Shown here: positions 10,258 through 20,718 of the stretch, piece by piece | Layout of the letters: every line of letters starts with the position of its first letter | Numbering within the stretch: the stretch's first letter is position 1 | NCBI GenBank assembly: GCA_000818945.1 | Contig: KN805434.1 | Span: 1-64,000, forward strand | DNA: 64,000 nt | Source of the DNA: Schizochytrium sp. CCTCC M209059 | Lineage: Eukaryota > Sar > Bigyra > Thraustochytrida > Thraustochytriidae | Direction: 5' to 3' | The notes under the pieces: generated by a model | What the model saw: the letters and a program-made list of their open reading frames with translations, nothing else | The model's database searches: none | What the model was told of the DNA's origin: nothing | Position numbers and translations under genes: made by a program

Positions 10258-12710
10258 ATGGCGCGACGTGCGGGCGCGACGGACGCTGGCGCTCTGGCGA
10301 CCTGGCTCGAACACGCAGGAGCAGTGGCCGTGGAGGCGGATGCCGCGCAGGAGCGGGTGGACCAGGAGGGCGCCGAGGACCTGGACAAGGCCAGCGGGAA
10401 ACGCAGGAAGCGCGCCCGCGACGAGCGCGACAAGGCGAGTGGCAATAGCGAGAACGCCAAAGTCCGCGCCCTGCTCCAGGAGCTGGCCGCGCTGGGCCAA
10501 GCCACTGTAGCTGCTTTGCGCGCGCAAAGACCACTCACGGACCCCGCCGAGCGCGACGCTGCCTGGGCTGGAGACGAGCCCAAACGCAAGGCAGACGAGC
10601 GCGCTGCCAAGGCTGCTGCCAAGCTGCAGCGCCGCTGGCACGTCCTTGTCGGCGAGACGGCCGTGCGCGCCACAGCACGAACCGGCGATGCCGCATCGGC
10701 ACCGGGAAGCGCGGCGCTCCGCAAGCTTGTCGGCATCCTCGCAGCCGAGTCCTTGGCCCAGTGCTCGGTGCAAAACGTCGACGACAATTTTGCCGTCTAC
10801 ATGGACGCCCTGCACCGTCTCATCACGCGCGCCTCTGCTGAAGAGGCTGCTGACTTTGCTCCTGCGCTCGTCGAACTCGTGCGCGCGCGCGGCCGCCAGA
10901 CATCCACCACGGCAGCACTCAACACAGACTCGCAGGCCCAAGTCTCGCAAATGGTCTTGGCCTTGGCACGAGGCCTGCGCGCCACGGCCGAGGCCGCTGC
11001 TGTTCGTGCCAGCTGGGGCAGTCCCGGTCCGGAACTGGGTTCTGCCCTCGAAGCCCAACTTGTAGCCGCCAGCGACATTTTGCGCATGGCACCCTCGCTG
11101 TGTAGATCGGCCGCAAGTCAATTTGACCATGCATGCAAGATTCTCGTTTCGGGCGCGGTGGGCGCGCACGTGCAGAAACTTGCCGCACAAGTCATGGCTC
11201 GTCTTCCCGTTGCCTATGGCAGCAACACCAGCATTGCATGGGATGCCGTGACCCAGGCTTGCTTGCGCGGCATGGTCGACATCTTGCGCGCGCTCTACAA
11301 GGTCAAGGCGCGCGGCGTCCTTGCCCAGCCCGGCGGCATCTCCATTCGCGCTACCAAGGCTCGCGAGGGCTCCTCTGACCCGGATGCGCCCGAAGGAGCC
11401 ACTTCGGGCGGCGGCGGCAAGGTCTCGGATTTCTTTCCTGGGCTGCAGGCGGTCGCGCGCGAGAGCCAGGACCTCAAGACTGGGTCTTTTAGCCTCGCGC
11501 AGGCGATTTCCCCGGCTGCTGCTTTTGAGGGCCTTTGCGCCGTCCTCGGCAATGCTTTGCGTGTTGCGCAGGGCGGTCTCTTTTTGGAAATCTCGCTCGA
11601 GCCCATCCTTGAGGCCATCGAGCTTGGCCTCGCATGCTCTGCCTGCGCAGATCACCCTTGCTTTGCGCAAACCGCGGCTGCGTCTCTCGCTTGTCTGCGC
11701 GATCTCGCCGCAGTGGCTGGTATCAAGCTCTTGCGCTTCCGCTCGACCATCACCACACTCATGGAGCGTCTTTTGGCGCTTCCGCCGGCCCGTTGCCCCG
11801 TTGATCTTCAAGTAGCCATTCTCGACACATGTCGTGCGCTCGCCATCGCGCTCGGCGCGGGTATTGGCCGTCATGTCGCCGAGGCTGTTCTGCGTCGCAC
11901 GGCAGACCTCGTCTCATTTGCGAGCGAGGGCGCAGCGCGCGACCACGATGACAAAATGGCCCAGGCTGTTGCCTCGCAAACCAAGGGTCGTGCCATCAAG
12001 AAGCGTCGTGTTGCGGCGCGCCAGCTTTCGCGTGCAGCCCAAGGCCCTAATGCTCCAATGCCCGAGCTTTGCGCCGCCAAGGCTGCTCTCGCGGCCAGCG
12101 AGGTCATTCTCGCTGTTCATGGCGCCGACCTCCCACAGGTCGTCCGCGATCTCTTTGATGCGGCTCTTCTTGACGCGCTTCAACCCGTGCTGACTGGTTC
12201 TTCTCTCCTGCTCGACGAGTCTTCAGCATGTGCGCGGGATGCCGACTTGCGTCTCGCGCTCTTGCGTGCTCTCCGGGCAACAGTTCTGGCGCCTGTACTT
12301 CGTGTTGGTACCTCGTCTGCTGTACCAACTGCTCTCGTGATTTTCGCTCATTGTCTCCGTGACGCTGATCCTCGCGTGGCCGAAACAGCACTCTTGGCCC
12401 GTGCAAGTGCCTTGGCGCTCGTGCACCCTTCGGCTCCCGTGGTGGGCGCTCCGCGTCGACTTGCCGCCTATGTTGACGATCAGGACGATCTCGAAGAGGT
12501 CGCCTACCTTCCTCCTGTTCGTGTCGAAGAAGACAACGACGACGACATGATGGAGGCCAACGAGGAGGAAGAAGAAGAAGAAGAAGAAGAAAAGCAAACG
12601 GATAACGTCAGTGAAGTTGTTGAAGAAGTGGTTGAAACGACGGTCACCGTAGAAAAAACTGTCGCCGTCGCTGAAAGTCCCGAGGAGAACGTCATGGATG
12701 ACGACGACAT

Positions 12711-12749
<39 letters not shown>

Positions 12750-12933
12750 AGAAGAAAAGCCCGAAACGGCCCCGGCTCGTCTTGCCGCTCAACCTCGACA
12801 GACCCGTGCGCAACGTGCAGCTGCTGCCGCGCGGCGAGAACAGGAGGCCGCCGAGGAGGAAGAGGAGAACAATGACGACGGCGGCGCGAGCGATTCTGGA
12901 TCTGATCTGCCGTCCATCGTCGACGATGAGTGA
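10258..12933 (+). CDS. large helical protein with acidic C-terminus, PELP1/Rix1-like (tentative)
   Basis: An 891-residue single-exon protein, with ATG at 10258 in good context (aagATGG). It starts with a basic segment (GKRRKRARDERDK, a likely nuclear signal), then about 600 residues of Ala/Leu-rich helices with HEAT-like periodicity. It ends in two Glu tracts (12565-12590 and 12714-12758) followed by a basic patch and a final acidic tail. Helical repeats plus a long poly-Glu C-terminus are the layout of PELP1/Rix1, a subunit of the complex that helps remove ITS2 from pre-60S ribosomes in the nucleolus. I infer this from architecture and a weak resemblance around residues 285-320, not from a diagnostic motif. 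Other nuclear HEAT proteins are possible. Confidence 0.5.
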
Positions 12934-13064
12934 TACAGTCAACAAAAATGTGCATTTCAATTCTTTCCTTTTCTTTACTCTTCCTTTTTCTCCCTGGCCT
13001 TACCTTTTTTGGTTCACCAATTCGTATAAATAGAGTGTGATTGATTCGTGATTTCCGATGAGGC

Positions 13065-14996
13065 CTACTGCTTGAAGATTACACCATGATGGTCCAAAAA
13101 ATGTGCAAGTCGAGCACGCGCTACCGTAATGCCCGAATTCTTGAGCGCTGCCTGCACAGCCGACAGGTGCACGCACTTGTTCATCAACATATTCTCGTAT
13201 AGCCGCTCATTGCGCAATGACTGAGAGATGGCCTGACAAATAGCCAGATTGAGCGCCTGCTCTCGCGCAGCGCCTGTGAGGCCCTCCAAGTTCGCTTGCG
13301 AGACAGTTGCGTCCGTCGCTGCCGAAACGTTCGACACATTCTTTGCGCGTTCCAAAACCTGGCGCACCTCGCTCTCCATGTCTTCTCGAGACGCGGCCAT
13401 TGGCACGCCTGCCTCTTTGAGCGCGCGCCGCAAATCACCACTCGGAATCGTGGCCAGCTCCAAGTCTGACAATGACGATGGTGATGTCGACGAGGGTAAC
13501 GGTGCAGGCCCGCACGCACGTGGAGACTTTGCCACGGCCGAAAGTAGGGATGTGCGGAATCGCGTCGGCGAAGGGCCCGCAGCAGTACTTGCACACTGGG
13601 AGGTTACGGTCCATAGCGAGGCGCTCGTTCTCGAATCCGTCTTCTTTTCTTGGTCCATACCTTCCTCCTCTTCCTCTTCCTCTTCCTCGTCATTGACGTC
13701 GTCGTCGTCATCATCTAGAACCACCATGCTCACACGCGATTTTCCAGGTGCTTTGCGCGTTGTTTCTGCCCCGGTGGTCGCAGGCAACGTATCGAGATGA
13801 ATCGCTTCAGGTGCGGGGCGATGGACATCCGGCACGGGTGAACACGATGGGGAAAAAGACGAAGACGAGGATGGTGAGAGCACAAGGTTGGGCAACGGCC
13901 GTGACAAGGCCGCAACAATCGAGACATCTGCAGGCTGGGCCTCTGCGCTCTCATTGGATTCAGCAGCCGTGTCCGAGCCCGAGTCCTGCAGCGCGTCTTG
14001 CAGCGCCTGAGCCTCGATGAGATAATCAGCAAGCCTTGAGCGATACATTTGCAGCTCGTGAATACGCGCATCAACAAGATCTAGCCGTCGGCGCACGTCG
14101 GTCATGCTCGAAGGAAGAGATCCGGTCAGCAGCAATGGTTTCACCTGCTTGTGCGCCGTCGAGGGTCGCGTTGCCGTCAATCCGGGAGGGTAGACTCTCT
14201 TTTCGCGAGGCGCCCGCCCGCCCGAGGGAATTCTCCGTTTCCGCGCAGTGGCCTGTGCATTGGCGTCCTGTGCGCGATATTCCGAGCTCGGGTTGGCAGC
14301 AAGACAACTCTTAAGATGCTCATTTTGAGCAGCGAGACTCTTGCCTGAAAAGTCCTGTGCACAGGTAAGACAACGATCAAGACGCGGAGCTTGAGGCTGC
14401 GTTTCGAGAGCCGGGCTCGTGCCGCCCTCGCTGCACGTTTTGCACCCACACTTATCGATTACAAAGGTCCACGAGCCAACCCCGAGAATGTCCCCAACGC
14501 GCACAGTTTGCGGGGAATCCTTTTGCGAGAACTCGCGGCCATTCAGCGTAGATCCATTCAAGCTGCCAAGGTCCTCGGCCTGCCAGCGCGGTGCATTGTC
14601 AGTGCTCTCGTTATTTTTCGCCTCTTCCCCCCCCGAGACGTCGGCAGCGTCGGCGACCCACAAGCGGAGGTGCTTGCGCGAGACTTCTGGGTCAGGAATG
14701 GTGAGTTTCTTGTCAGCAGGCCCTCGCTCCGGCAGTAGCTTGCCTCTGCCAAGCACCACGCCCGTGCCAGCGATTACGAATCGATACTCTTCGCGCCGCT
14801 TGCCCTTGGCCACGAGCACGAGGTGCTTGGGCTCGTCCTCGTCGTCACGTTTACCATCCGCGTTGGAATGCGGGTTACTGCACCCCAAGGCAGGCTTGCT
14901 GCCAGACCTTCGAGCCTCCCGCTCCGGCGTCGACGGTGCAGACGACGCGGACGCCGACGACGAGATGACCACGACCGAGGTGTCGAGGTCCGCCAT
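13065..14996 (-). CDS. SLX4: FHA - UBZ-type zinc finger - SAP - SLX4 C-terminal domain protein
   Basis: 643 residues, single exon, with ATG at 14996. FHA domain at about 60-180 (VLGRG; SRKHLRLWV; DLGSLNGSTLNG). C2HC finger at 209-231 (C209, C212, H227, C231), spaced like a UBZ4 ubiquitin-binding finger. A long disordered Ser/Asp-rich middle follows. A SAP-like helix pair lies at about 510-550 (LRRALKEAGVPM). The last 65 residues (577-643) match the SLX1-binding conserved C-terminal domain of SLX4, with LSAVQAALKNSGI and ARLAHFLDHHGVIF as key stretches. SLX4 scaffolds structure-specific nucleases (SLX1, often XPF and MUS81) at branched DNA. UBZ, SAP and CCD in that order match animal SLX4; the N-terminal FHA domain, a phosphothreonine reader, does not. 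No BTB domain is seen. The SLX4 call rests on eye alignment. Confidence 0.72.
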   Translation of the reverse strand: MADLDTSVVVISSSASASSAPSTPEREARRSGSKPALGCSNPHSNADGKRDDEDEPKHLVLVAKGKRREEYRFVIAGTGVVLGRGKLLPERGPADKKLTIPDPEVSRKHLRLWVADAADVSGGEEAKNNESTDNAPRWQAEDLGSLNGSTLNGREFSQKDSPQTVRVGDILGVGSWTFVIDKCGCKTCSEGGTSPALETQPQAPRLDRCLTCAQDFSGKSLAAQNEHLKSCLAANPSSEYRAQDANAQATARKRRIPSGGRAPREKRVYPPGLTATRPSTAHKQVKPLLLTGSLPSSMTDVRRRLDLVDARIHELQMYRSRLADYLIEAQALQDALQDSGSDTAAESNESAEAQPADVSIVAALSRPLPNLVLSPSSSSSFSPSCSPVPDVHRPAPEAIHLDTLPATTGAETTRKAPGKSRVSMVVLDDDDDDVNDEEEEEEEEEGMDQEKKTDSRTSASLWTVTSQCASTAAGPSPTRFRTSLLSAVAKSPRACGPAPLPSSTSPSSLSDLELATIPSGDLRRALKEAGVPMAASREDMESEVRQVLERAKNVSNVSAATDATVSQANLEGLTGAAREQALNLAICQAISQSLRNERLYENMLMNKCVHLSAVQAALKNSGITVARARLAHFLDHHGVIFKQ

Positions 14997-16129
14997 CTCC
15001 CCTCGACGCTCCGGCCAGGCTTTTGCACCAAGGTCACTCTCGCTCTCGCTCTCTGCTCGTGCTGGTTTCGGGTGCCTTGCTGGTTTCGGGTGCCTTGGAA
15101 TTGAGGTACTCTATGACGACGGTTGCACGCAGTGCTTGCCTTCCGATATCTCCTGGAACTTTTGCTGCTAACTGGAGTTCAACATCGTCATCATCGGCCA
15201 GCTACAGCTAGCTAGCTAGCTGCCTTGCCTGCTGCAGCGTCTTGATGATGAAACGTGGCAGCAGCGCAGAATCACAAGGGTGCAATATTCGCAAACAAGC
15301 AGCCAGGCTATACTCGGACACATTGGTGTCTTCTCTGCCTCTGCTATCATCACCCCATGCACGAACATCACATCGCGATCATCGTCCCAGAGAATTTTCG
15401 TCCGTCCGTCCGTCCGTGCGCATGCCCAAGGTGAAGAACCTGCACATCTTCGCAGTGGTCGTGGTCGCTGTCGAATACTACTATGCATGCTTGCCTGCAC
15501 GCACGGCGATATGTACGTAGGTCTCTCATGCTCGACTCATTCTTCTTCTCTCGACAGATACCAAAGAACCCAATCGGGCCAGCCCGCCAGGCAGCTCGAT
15601 CATCCGTGGATCAAGCATGATGATGGCGTGGCAATCGATTGATCGAAAACAACATGGCAAAGGAAAATGCAGCAAAAACAGAAAAGGATGAAGCTTGGAA
15701 AAGATTGGAGAAAAGAAAGCAGGAAAAAAGAAAAAGAAAAAAAAGGAATGACGTGGCCAATTCAACCGCCGCTTTTCTCTGCGCCTCACCACCCACTCTC
15801 CTGCACTGACATCATCACCCTACAGTGTTTGCCGGAGGTGACCTGCCTCTTTCTCCGCCCGTTTCGCAGCCACTTTCACGCAAGTTAACCCGTCCTAGGT
15901 CGAAGCTCCAGGATGCCCCACTGCCCAAGCCCCACACAATTTTTACAGTGGCGTGTCGCAGTGGCGCCCTCCCGGAAGACCCCAGTGACGCGCCGGTGTG
16001 CGAGGCGGACAGCCAGGCAGGCAGCCTCCGCCGCCGTGCCGCTCCCGGCGCCGAGACGTCCCCGCGCGCCGGGGCCCTTGCGCGCCGCGGTCCCGCGAGC
16101 GGGCGGCCGGCTGTGGCCCAGCGGCCGCG
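14997..16129. other. intergenic and presumed leader of second Arf
   Basis: Upstream DNA of the SLX4-like gene and, beyond about 15.2 kb, upstream DNA of the second Arf up to the gap. It includes a GCTAGCTAGCTAGCT run (15207-15221), GTCC repeats near 15403-15416 and very GC-rich sequence from 16000. No Arf exon 1 is present before the gap, and no supported gene. Confidence 0.5.
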
Positions 16130-17115
16130 NNNNNNNNNNNNNNNNNNNNNNNNNNNNNNNNNNNNNNNNNNNNNNNNNNNNNNNNNNNNNNNNNNNNNNN
16201 NNNNNNNNNNNNNNNNNNNNNNNNNNNNNNNNNNNNNNNNNNNNNNNNNNNNNNNNNNNNNNNNNNNNNNNNNNNNNNNNNNNNNNNNNNNNNNNNNNNN
16301 NNNNNNNNNNNNNNNNNNNNNNNNNNNNNNNNNNNNNNNNNNNNNNNNNNNNNNNNNNNNNNNNNNNNNNNNNNNNNNNNNNNNNNNNNNNNNNNNNNNN
16401 NNNNNNNNNNNNNNNNNNNNNNNNNNNNNNNNNNNNNNNNNNNNNNNNNNNNNNNNNNNNNNNNNNNNNNNNNNNNNNNNNNNNNNNNNNNNNNNNNNNN
16501 NNNNNNNNNNNNNNNNNNNNNNNNNNNNNNNNNNNNNNNNNNNNNNNNNNNNNNNNNNNNNNNNNNNNNNNNNNNNNNNNNNNNNNNNNNNNNNNNNNNN
16601 NNNNNNNNNNNNNNNNNNNNNNNNNNNNNNNNNNNNNNNNNNNNNNNNNNNNNNNNNNNNNNNNNNNNNNNNNNNNNNNNNNNNNNNNNNNNNNNNNNNN
16701 NNNNNNNNNNNNNNNNNNNNNNNNNNNNNNNNNNNNNNNNNNNNNNNNNNNNNNNNNNNNNNNNNNNNNNNNNNNNNNNNNNNNNNNNNNNNNNNNNNNN
16801 NNNNNNNNNNNNNNNNNNNNNNNNNNNNNNNNNNNNNNNNNNNNNNNNNNNNNNNNNNNNNNNNNNNNNNNNNNNNNNNNNNNNNNNNNNNNNNNNNNNN
16901 NNNNNNNNNNNNNNNNNNNNNNNNNNNNNNNNNNNNNNNNNNNNNNNNNNNNNNNNNNNNNNNNNNNNNNNNNNNNNNNNNNNNNNNNNNNNNNNNNNNN
17001 NNNNNNNNNNNNNNNNNNNNNNNNNNNNNNNNNNNNNNNNNNNNNNNNNNNNNNNNNNNNNNNNNNNNNNNNNNNNNNNNNNNNNNNNNNNNNNNNNNNN
17101 NNNNNNNNNNNNNNN
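16130..17115. other. assembly gap (986 N)
   Basis: Run of N entered from CpG-rich sequence. It must contain exon 1 of the Arf that follows. All frames listed across it are meaningless. Confidence 0.99.
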
Positions 17116-17206
17116 CCCTTTTTTTCTCCTCTTGCGACCCTCTGACAGCCATCTAACCGTTTTCTTCTCCGCTCTCGTATTTACTTGACGATTCGAAATT
17201 TGACAG

Positions 17207-17651
17207 TTTACCGGTACGTTACAGTAGCTTTCCCATCGTCTGCTTGCTCTCAAAAGAGTATAAGCTAACAACATCGAATGCGAAATCGTGCTCAGTCTGG
17301 GACGTGGGTGGCCAGGACAAGATCCGCCCCCTGTGGCGCCACTACTATCAGAACACGCAGGGTCTGATCTTTGTGGTGGACAGTAACGATCGTGACCGTA
17401 TTGAGCCGGCTCGCGAGGAGCTCCACAAGATGCTCAACGAAGACGAGCTCCGTGACGCTGTTGTGCTTGTGTTCGCCAACAAGCAGGATCTTCCCAACGC
17501 CATGACCGCCGCCGAGGTCACCGACAAGCTCGGTCTTCACTCGCTCCGATCCCGCAACTGGTACATTCAGGCCACCTGCGCCACCACTGGTGACGGCCTC
17601 TACGAGGGTCTTGACTGGCTCAGCGCCACCCTCAAGAACCGCTCCAAGTAA
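17207..17651 (+). CDS. second Arf1-type GTPase, 5' exon missing in the gap
   Basis: Two exons are visible: the 7-nt micro-exon TTTACCG at 17207-17213 (after TGACAG, before GTACGT) and the terminal exon 17296-17651, which begins at CTCAG|TC and is 356 nt, the same length as the terminal exon of the Arf at 7.8 kb. The protein runs WDVGGQD, DSNDRDR, ANKQDLPNAMTAAEVTDKL, ATCATTGDGLYEGLDWLS to NRSK. It differs from the first Arf at only a few residues (for example EELHKMLNED for DELLKMINED). Exon 1, with the myristoylation site and P-loop, should lie in the N-run, because the 91 bases between the gap and the micro-exon are intron. An apparent start at 17244 is intronic and should not be used. Confidence 0.92.
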
Positions 17652-18417
17652 GCGTTTCTTTCCAGCAGATCAGATTCCATACGCGCGCGGCCTCGTTCCG
17701 TCAACCCTACAAAAAAAAAAAGAATGAGACAAACCTAAAAGCGAGATTTTGCCTTTTGCAGAGTATACTGACTGTATATATACCTTTTGTTCTTCTTTTG
17801 TTCAGAAACCAGATTGGATTGGACTGGATTGACTTCAAGTGCTTGACATTCGTTTCAGTCGTGGCGGCAGACAGAATTTATAAATAAGAAACATTAGAAC
17901 CAAAAGAAAAAAGATCGGGCGTTTGGCTGACCACGTGGTCTGCCCAACCTCGAAAAGGGACAAAAAGTGCAATGCTTGCGGATTGTATGTTGGCATGTAG
18001 TCATCGTTTGCATCCCGTCCCGTTCACACATGCCAGCCAATCTGGAACGACCACGTAGTCAGTCACCCCTTCTCTCTTTTTTCCTTTTCTCTTTTCTCTT
18101 TATTTTTTTATTTTTTTTGGCCCCCTCACCACGTCATTTTCATGACCACGTCATTGCCGCGAAAGAAAGCAAGAGGGCCACGTCTGACTTTTTCCCTTCA
18201 CTCACTGTCAATGTGATACACGTCCTTTTCTCTATTCGCGGCTAAGATCAGAGCAAACCAGAGCAGACCAGAGCAGAGGAACAAAGCGAGAACCAAGTTG
18301 CCACGGAGAGAAGCAAATCTACAACCTCTTTTTCGCGCAATCAATCATTTTTCCCACGTATAAGCATTGCATTCTTCAAGGTGTCAATCTTCAGAGTTGT
18401 ATACGGCTGTACTCACA
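17652..18417. other. intergenic between two Arf genes
   Basis: AT-rich 3' flank of the second Arf, then a CT/T-rich tract (about 18075-18120) and an AGAGCA-ACC repeat at 18247-18280 about 140 bp above the next ATG. It probably holds the third Arf's promoter. No gene. Confidence 0.6.
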
Positions 18418-18990
18418 ATGGGTGCTCTTCCCTCGGTATTCATGGACAAGATGATGGCGCAATGGGCGTCGTATTTTACGACTGAAGTAAGACTTTTAAT
18501 GGTAGGTCTCGATGCTGCAGGCAAAACTACAGTGTTGTATAGACTCAAGCTCGGCGAAGTCGTCACCACGATCCCTACGATTGGCTTCAACGTGGAGACT
18601 GTCCAGTACCAAAACATCAACTTTACCGTGTGGGATATTGGTGGTCAGAACAAAATCCGCGCGCTTTGGAGATACTATTATGCCAATACCAACGCCATTG
18701 TCTTTGTCATTGACAGCAACGACCGAGATCGGGTCGAGCAAGCTCGCGAAGAACTACACAAACTTATGGTCGAGGACGAACTTCGTGGTGCCGCCGTACT
18801 CGTTTTGGCCAACAAACAAGACCTTCCCCACGCTATGACTGCTGCAGAGCTCGCAGACAAGCTCGATCTCCACAGCATTCGAGGCCATAACTGGTTCATT
18901 CAGTCTTCCTGTGCAACGACGGGCGACGGTCTTTTCGAAGGCTTGGATTGGGTCGGCAAGGCGGTTGCTCAAAATGCATCAAAATCCTGA
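18418..18990 (+). CDS. intronless Arf-family GTPase (diverged paralogue)
   Basis: 190 residues from the ATG at 18418 (MGALPSVFMDKM). All Arf motifs are present: Gly2 for myristoylation, GLDAAGKTT P-loop, PTIGFNVETV switch 1, WDIGGQ switch 2, NKQDLPHAMTAAE, and CATTGDG. It is more diverged than the two spliced Arfs (NTNAIVF, ELRGAAVLVL, WVGKAVAQNASKS tail) and carries about eight extra N-terminal residues. The codons spanning the micro-exon are continuous (TTTACCGTGTGG), so the gene looks like a retrocopy or a copy that lost its introns. Codon use is less GC-rich at third positions than its neighbours. It could be a second Arf class with its own GEF set, which the sequence cannot show. Confidence 0.92.
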   Translation: MGALPSVFMDKMMAQWASYFTTEVRLLMVGLDAAGKTTVLYRLKLGEVVTTIPTIGFNVETVQYQNINFTVWDIGGQNKIRALWRYYYANTNAIVFVIDSNDRDRVEQAREELHKLMVEDELRGAAVLVLANKQDLPHAMTAAELADKLDLHSIRGHNWFIQSSCATTGDGLFEGLDWVGKAVAQNASKS

Positions 18991-20041
18991 CCGCCATGGA
19001 ATAAAGCTAAAGAATGATGATAAAATGTTTCATGGCAAGCATGACCCCATCCGTCTTGTCATTTTTTTTTTTGAAATTCGAAATCGACAAAACCACAAAA
19101 CTATGACTTCTGTATGCGGTAGGTAGTAACCTTTTTTCTTGCTCCTTTCTGCTTTTCTTTTTTTTCAGGCCATAGGTTAACTGGCACCTCTTCCGCTTCT
19201 TGCGCAAATCTGTATATCGTTTATGTTTGGTCAAAGACTACCGTTAGGCAACAATGCTCTCTACGAGACGGGTACAGAGGCCTTCATGCACGTAACTTTT
19301 TCGATCATCTGGGCGAGACCTTGTACCCCAAACTCGCAGGAAACCGCGAGCCCCAAAAGCACGCATATTGCGCAAATCTTGTGCGCTGTGGTGGGTGTTA
19401 GCAGCAAACACTTTAAGAAGTTAAAGGCACAAGCGAACGTCCGCTTGGATAGGTCGACCATCTAAGCAAGCTGCTGCTACACACTTGGGGGAAACCCTCC
19501 CCCCCCCCCCTCTTCGGTCCTGGAAATTCGAGCCGGCGACTCCTGAAACAGAGGCTAGATGCGCCGCCGCCACGCGAGATGACCGAAAAGTGCCATTCGA
19601 TAAGACCAAGATCCACTCAACTTTTCGTAACAAAGTAGTATTTGATTTGATTGATTCTTGCGGGATTTGCCCAAAGCACCTTGTAAGATCATGTGTTTCT
19701 GGCACAATACTCCAAACGAGAGTATAGAAATGAGTACCAGGGTTATAGTGCTTTTTCACGTATTAAGGAATGGAACGTAAAATGGATTCTGATTAGCGCT
19801 GATTGGCTACGGATGATTCGGGTTTGCTCGTAAATGGACTGCTTTGTCTCGGCGCCAGGTCCGAGACTTGGAAAAGTAATGTACAGTTGAGCTAGTGAGG
19901 AGTACGGGCCCTTTGGGAGGCTTATCAGCTAGGAGATGTTCACTGCCATGCGTTTGTACTCTGCCCTCACTTAGCACACTGATCGCTGTGAAAGCTTTGG
20001 ATGAGACTTCCCATGGGCGACAGGTTGACGTTATCTTGTCC
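18991..20041. other. AT-rich spacer
   Basis: No supported gene. It contains a C12 run near 19500 and a segment at 19510-19600 with weak tRNA-like features that I rejected. The short frames are not convincing. Confidence 0.5.
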
Positions 20042-20398
20042 ATGCCAACCATCCGTGGTGGCGTCATTCTTTATCCTCGATACGCACGGATCACCAAAGC
20101 CGCCGATCAGTTCGACCTAGCACTGCTCAAACAGCGCGACATCCAACGCAATATGACAACGGCCGCCTCCTCATCCCTCTCGTCGACGCAAGGTATCACT
20201 TTCAAAACGTGCAAATGCTCCAAAAAGCTCTACGTGCCCAACCAGAAGGGCTACAATGGCGATGCGATGGACCATTACACTGAGAACAACTCCCGGGTCA
20301 CAGTCCATGTGGGTGAGGCCTGGAAACTCGACCGTAACCTACCCGAGGACGCAGGTCTACACAAGCTCCTGGGTCTCGAATGCTCTGTTTCAAGATAG
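20042..20398 (+). CDS. unrecognised short open frame (doubtful)
   Basis: 118 codons from the ATG at 20042; the frame is open back to 19895 without another ATG. Codon use is balanced, and a CKC-x2-K-x10-G motif (TFKTCKCSKKLYVPN) suggests a metal-binding or transposon-derived fragment, but I recognise no family. It stands alone between the Arf cluster and the next gene. It may be a relic of a mobile element. Confidence 0.25.
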   Translation: MPTIRGGVILYPRYARITKAADQFDLALLKQRDIQRNMTTAASSSLSSTQGITFKTCKCSKKLYVPNQKGYNGDAMDHYTENNSRVTVHVGEAWKLDRNLPEDAGLHKLLGLECSVSR

Positions 20399-20718
20399 AC
20401 ATGCACCTAGCTGCTCAATCGAAACGATGAGATGAGGTGCGACGGTAGGCCCAGTATACTTTGATTGTCAATAAGGACAATAAGGACACAATCAACCACT
20501 GCCAGCCAAATCCCGATTCTTCGCTTGGTTTAGAGGGTCCGGACAGAGCTCGCAGCAGCAGCGCAGCAAGTCTACGCGGAACGCAGACGCGAGCACGCAC
20601 GCGAGCACGCGCGCGCGCACGCACGCACGCACGCACAGACACACATACGCACGCACGCACGCAAGCACGCGCGCGCGCACGCACGGAAAGCGCGCGCAAG
20701 CAGGCAACCGCGTGAACC
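20399..20718. other. leader of the 85-residue membrane protein
   Basis: 320 bp with no gene. Its 3' part is a strictly alternating purine-pyrimidine CG/CA tract, listed separately. Confidence 0.6.
20590..20697. repeat. alternating GCAC/CG tract, Z-DNA-prone
   Basis: About 108 bp of nearly perfect purine-pyrimidine alternation (GCAC, CGCG and CACA units) ending 21 bp above an ATG. Such tracts favour Z-DNA under negative supercoiling. A shorter GCGT version lies in the leader of the kinase at 3.8 kb. Confidence 0.85.

Noticed and set aside
10015..11874. 619-codon frame antisense to the PELP1-like gene
   Set aside because: Shadow of a GC-rich coding strand; no domain.
17244..17651. Taking 17244 as the start of the second Arf
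   Set aside because: The bases before 17296 are intron; the micro-exon at 17207 and the matching structure at 8 kb show the true layout.
7771..18990. The Arf copies as assembly duplicates of one gene
   Set aside because: Intron lengths, flanks and several residues differ, so they are true paralogues.
19510..19600. tRNA-like segment on the minus strand (GGCTCGAATTTCC with a short anticodon-like hairpin)
   Set aside because: The acceptor and anticodon stems do not pair properly and the A box is poor.
20042..20398. Assigning a named transposase to this frame
   Set aside because: A Cys-containing motif alone is not diagnostic; no catalytic triad or terminal repeats seen.
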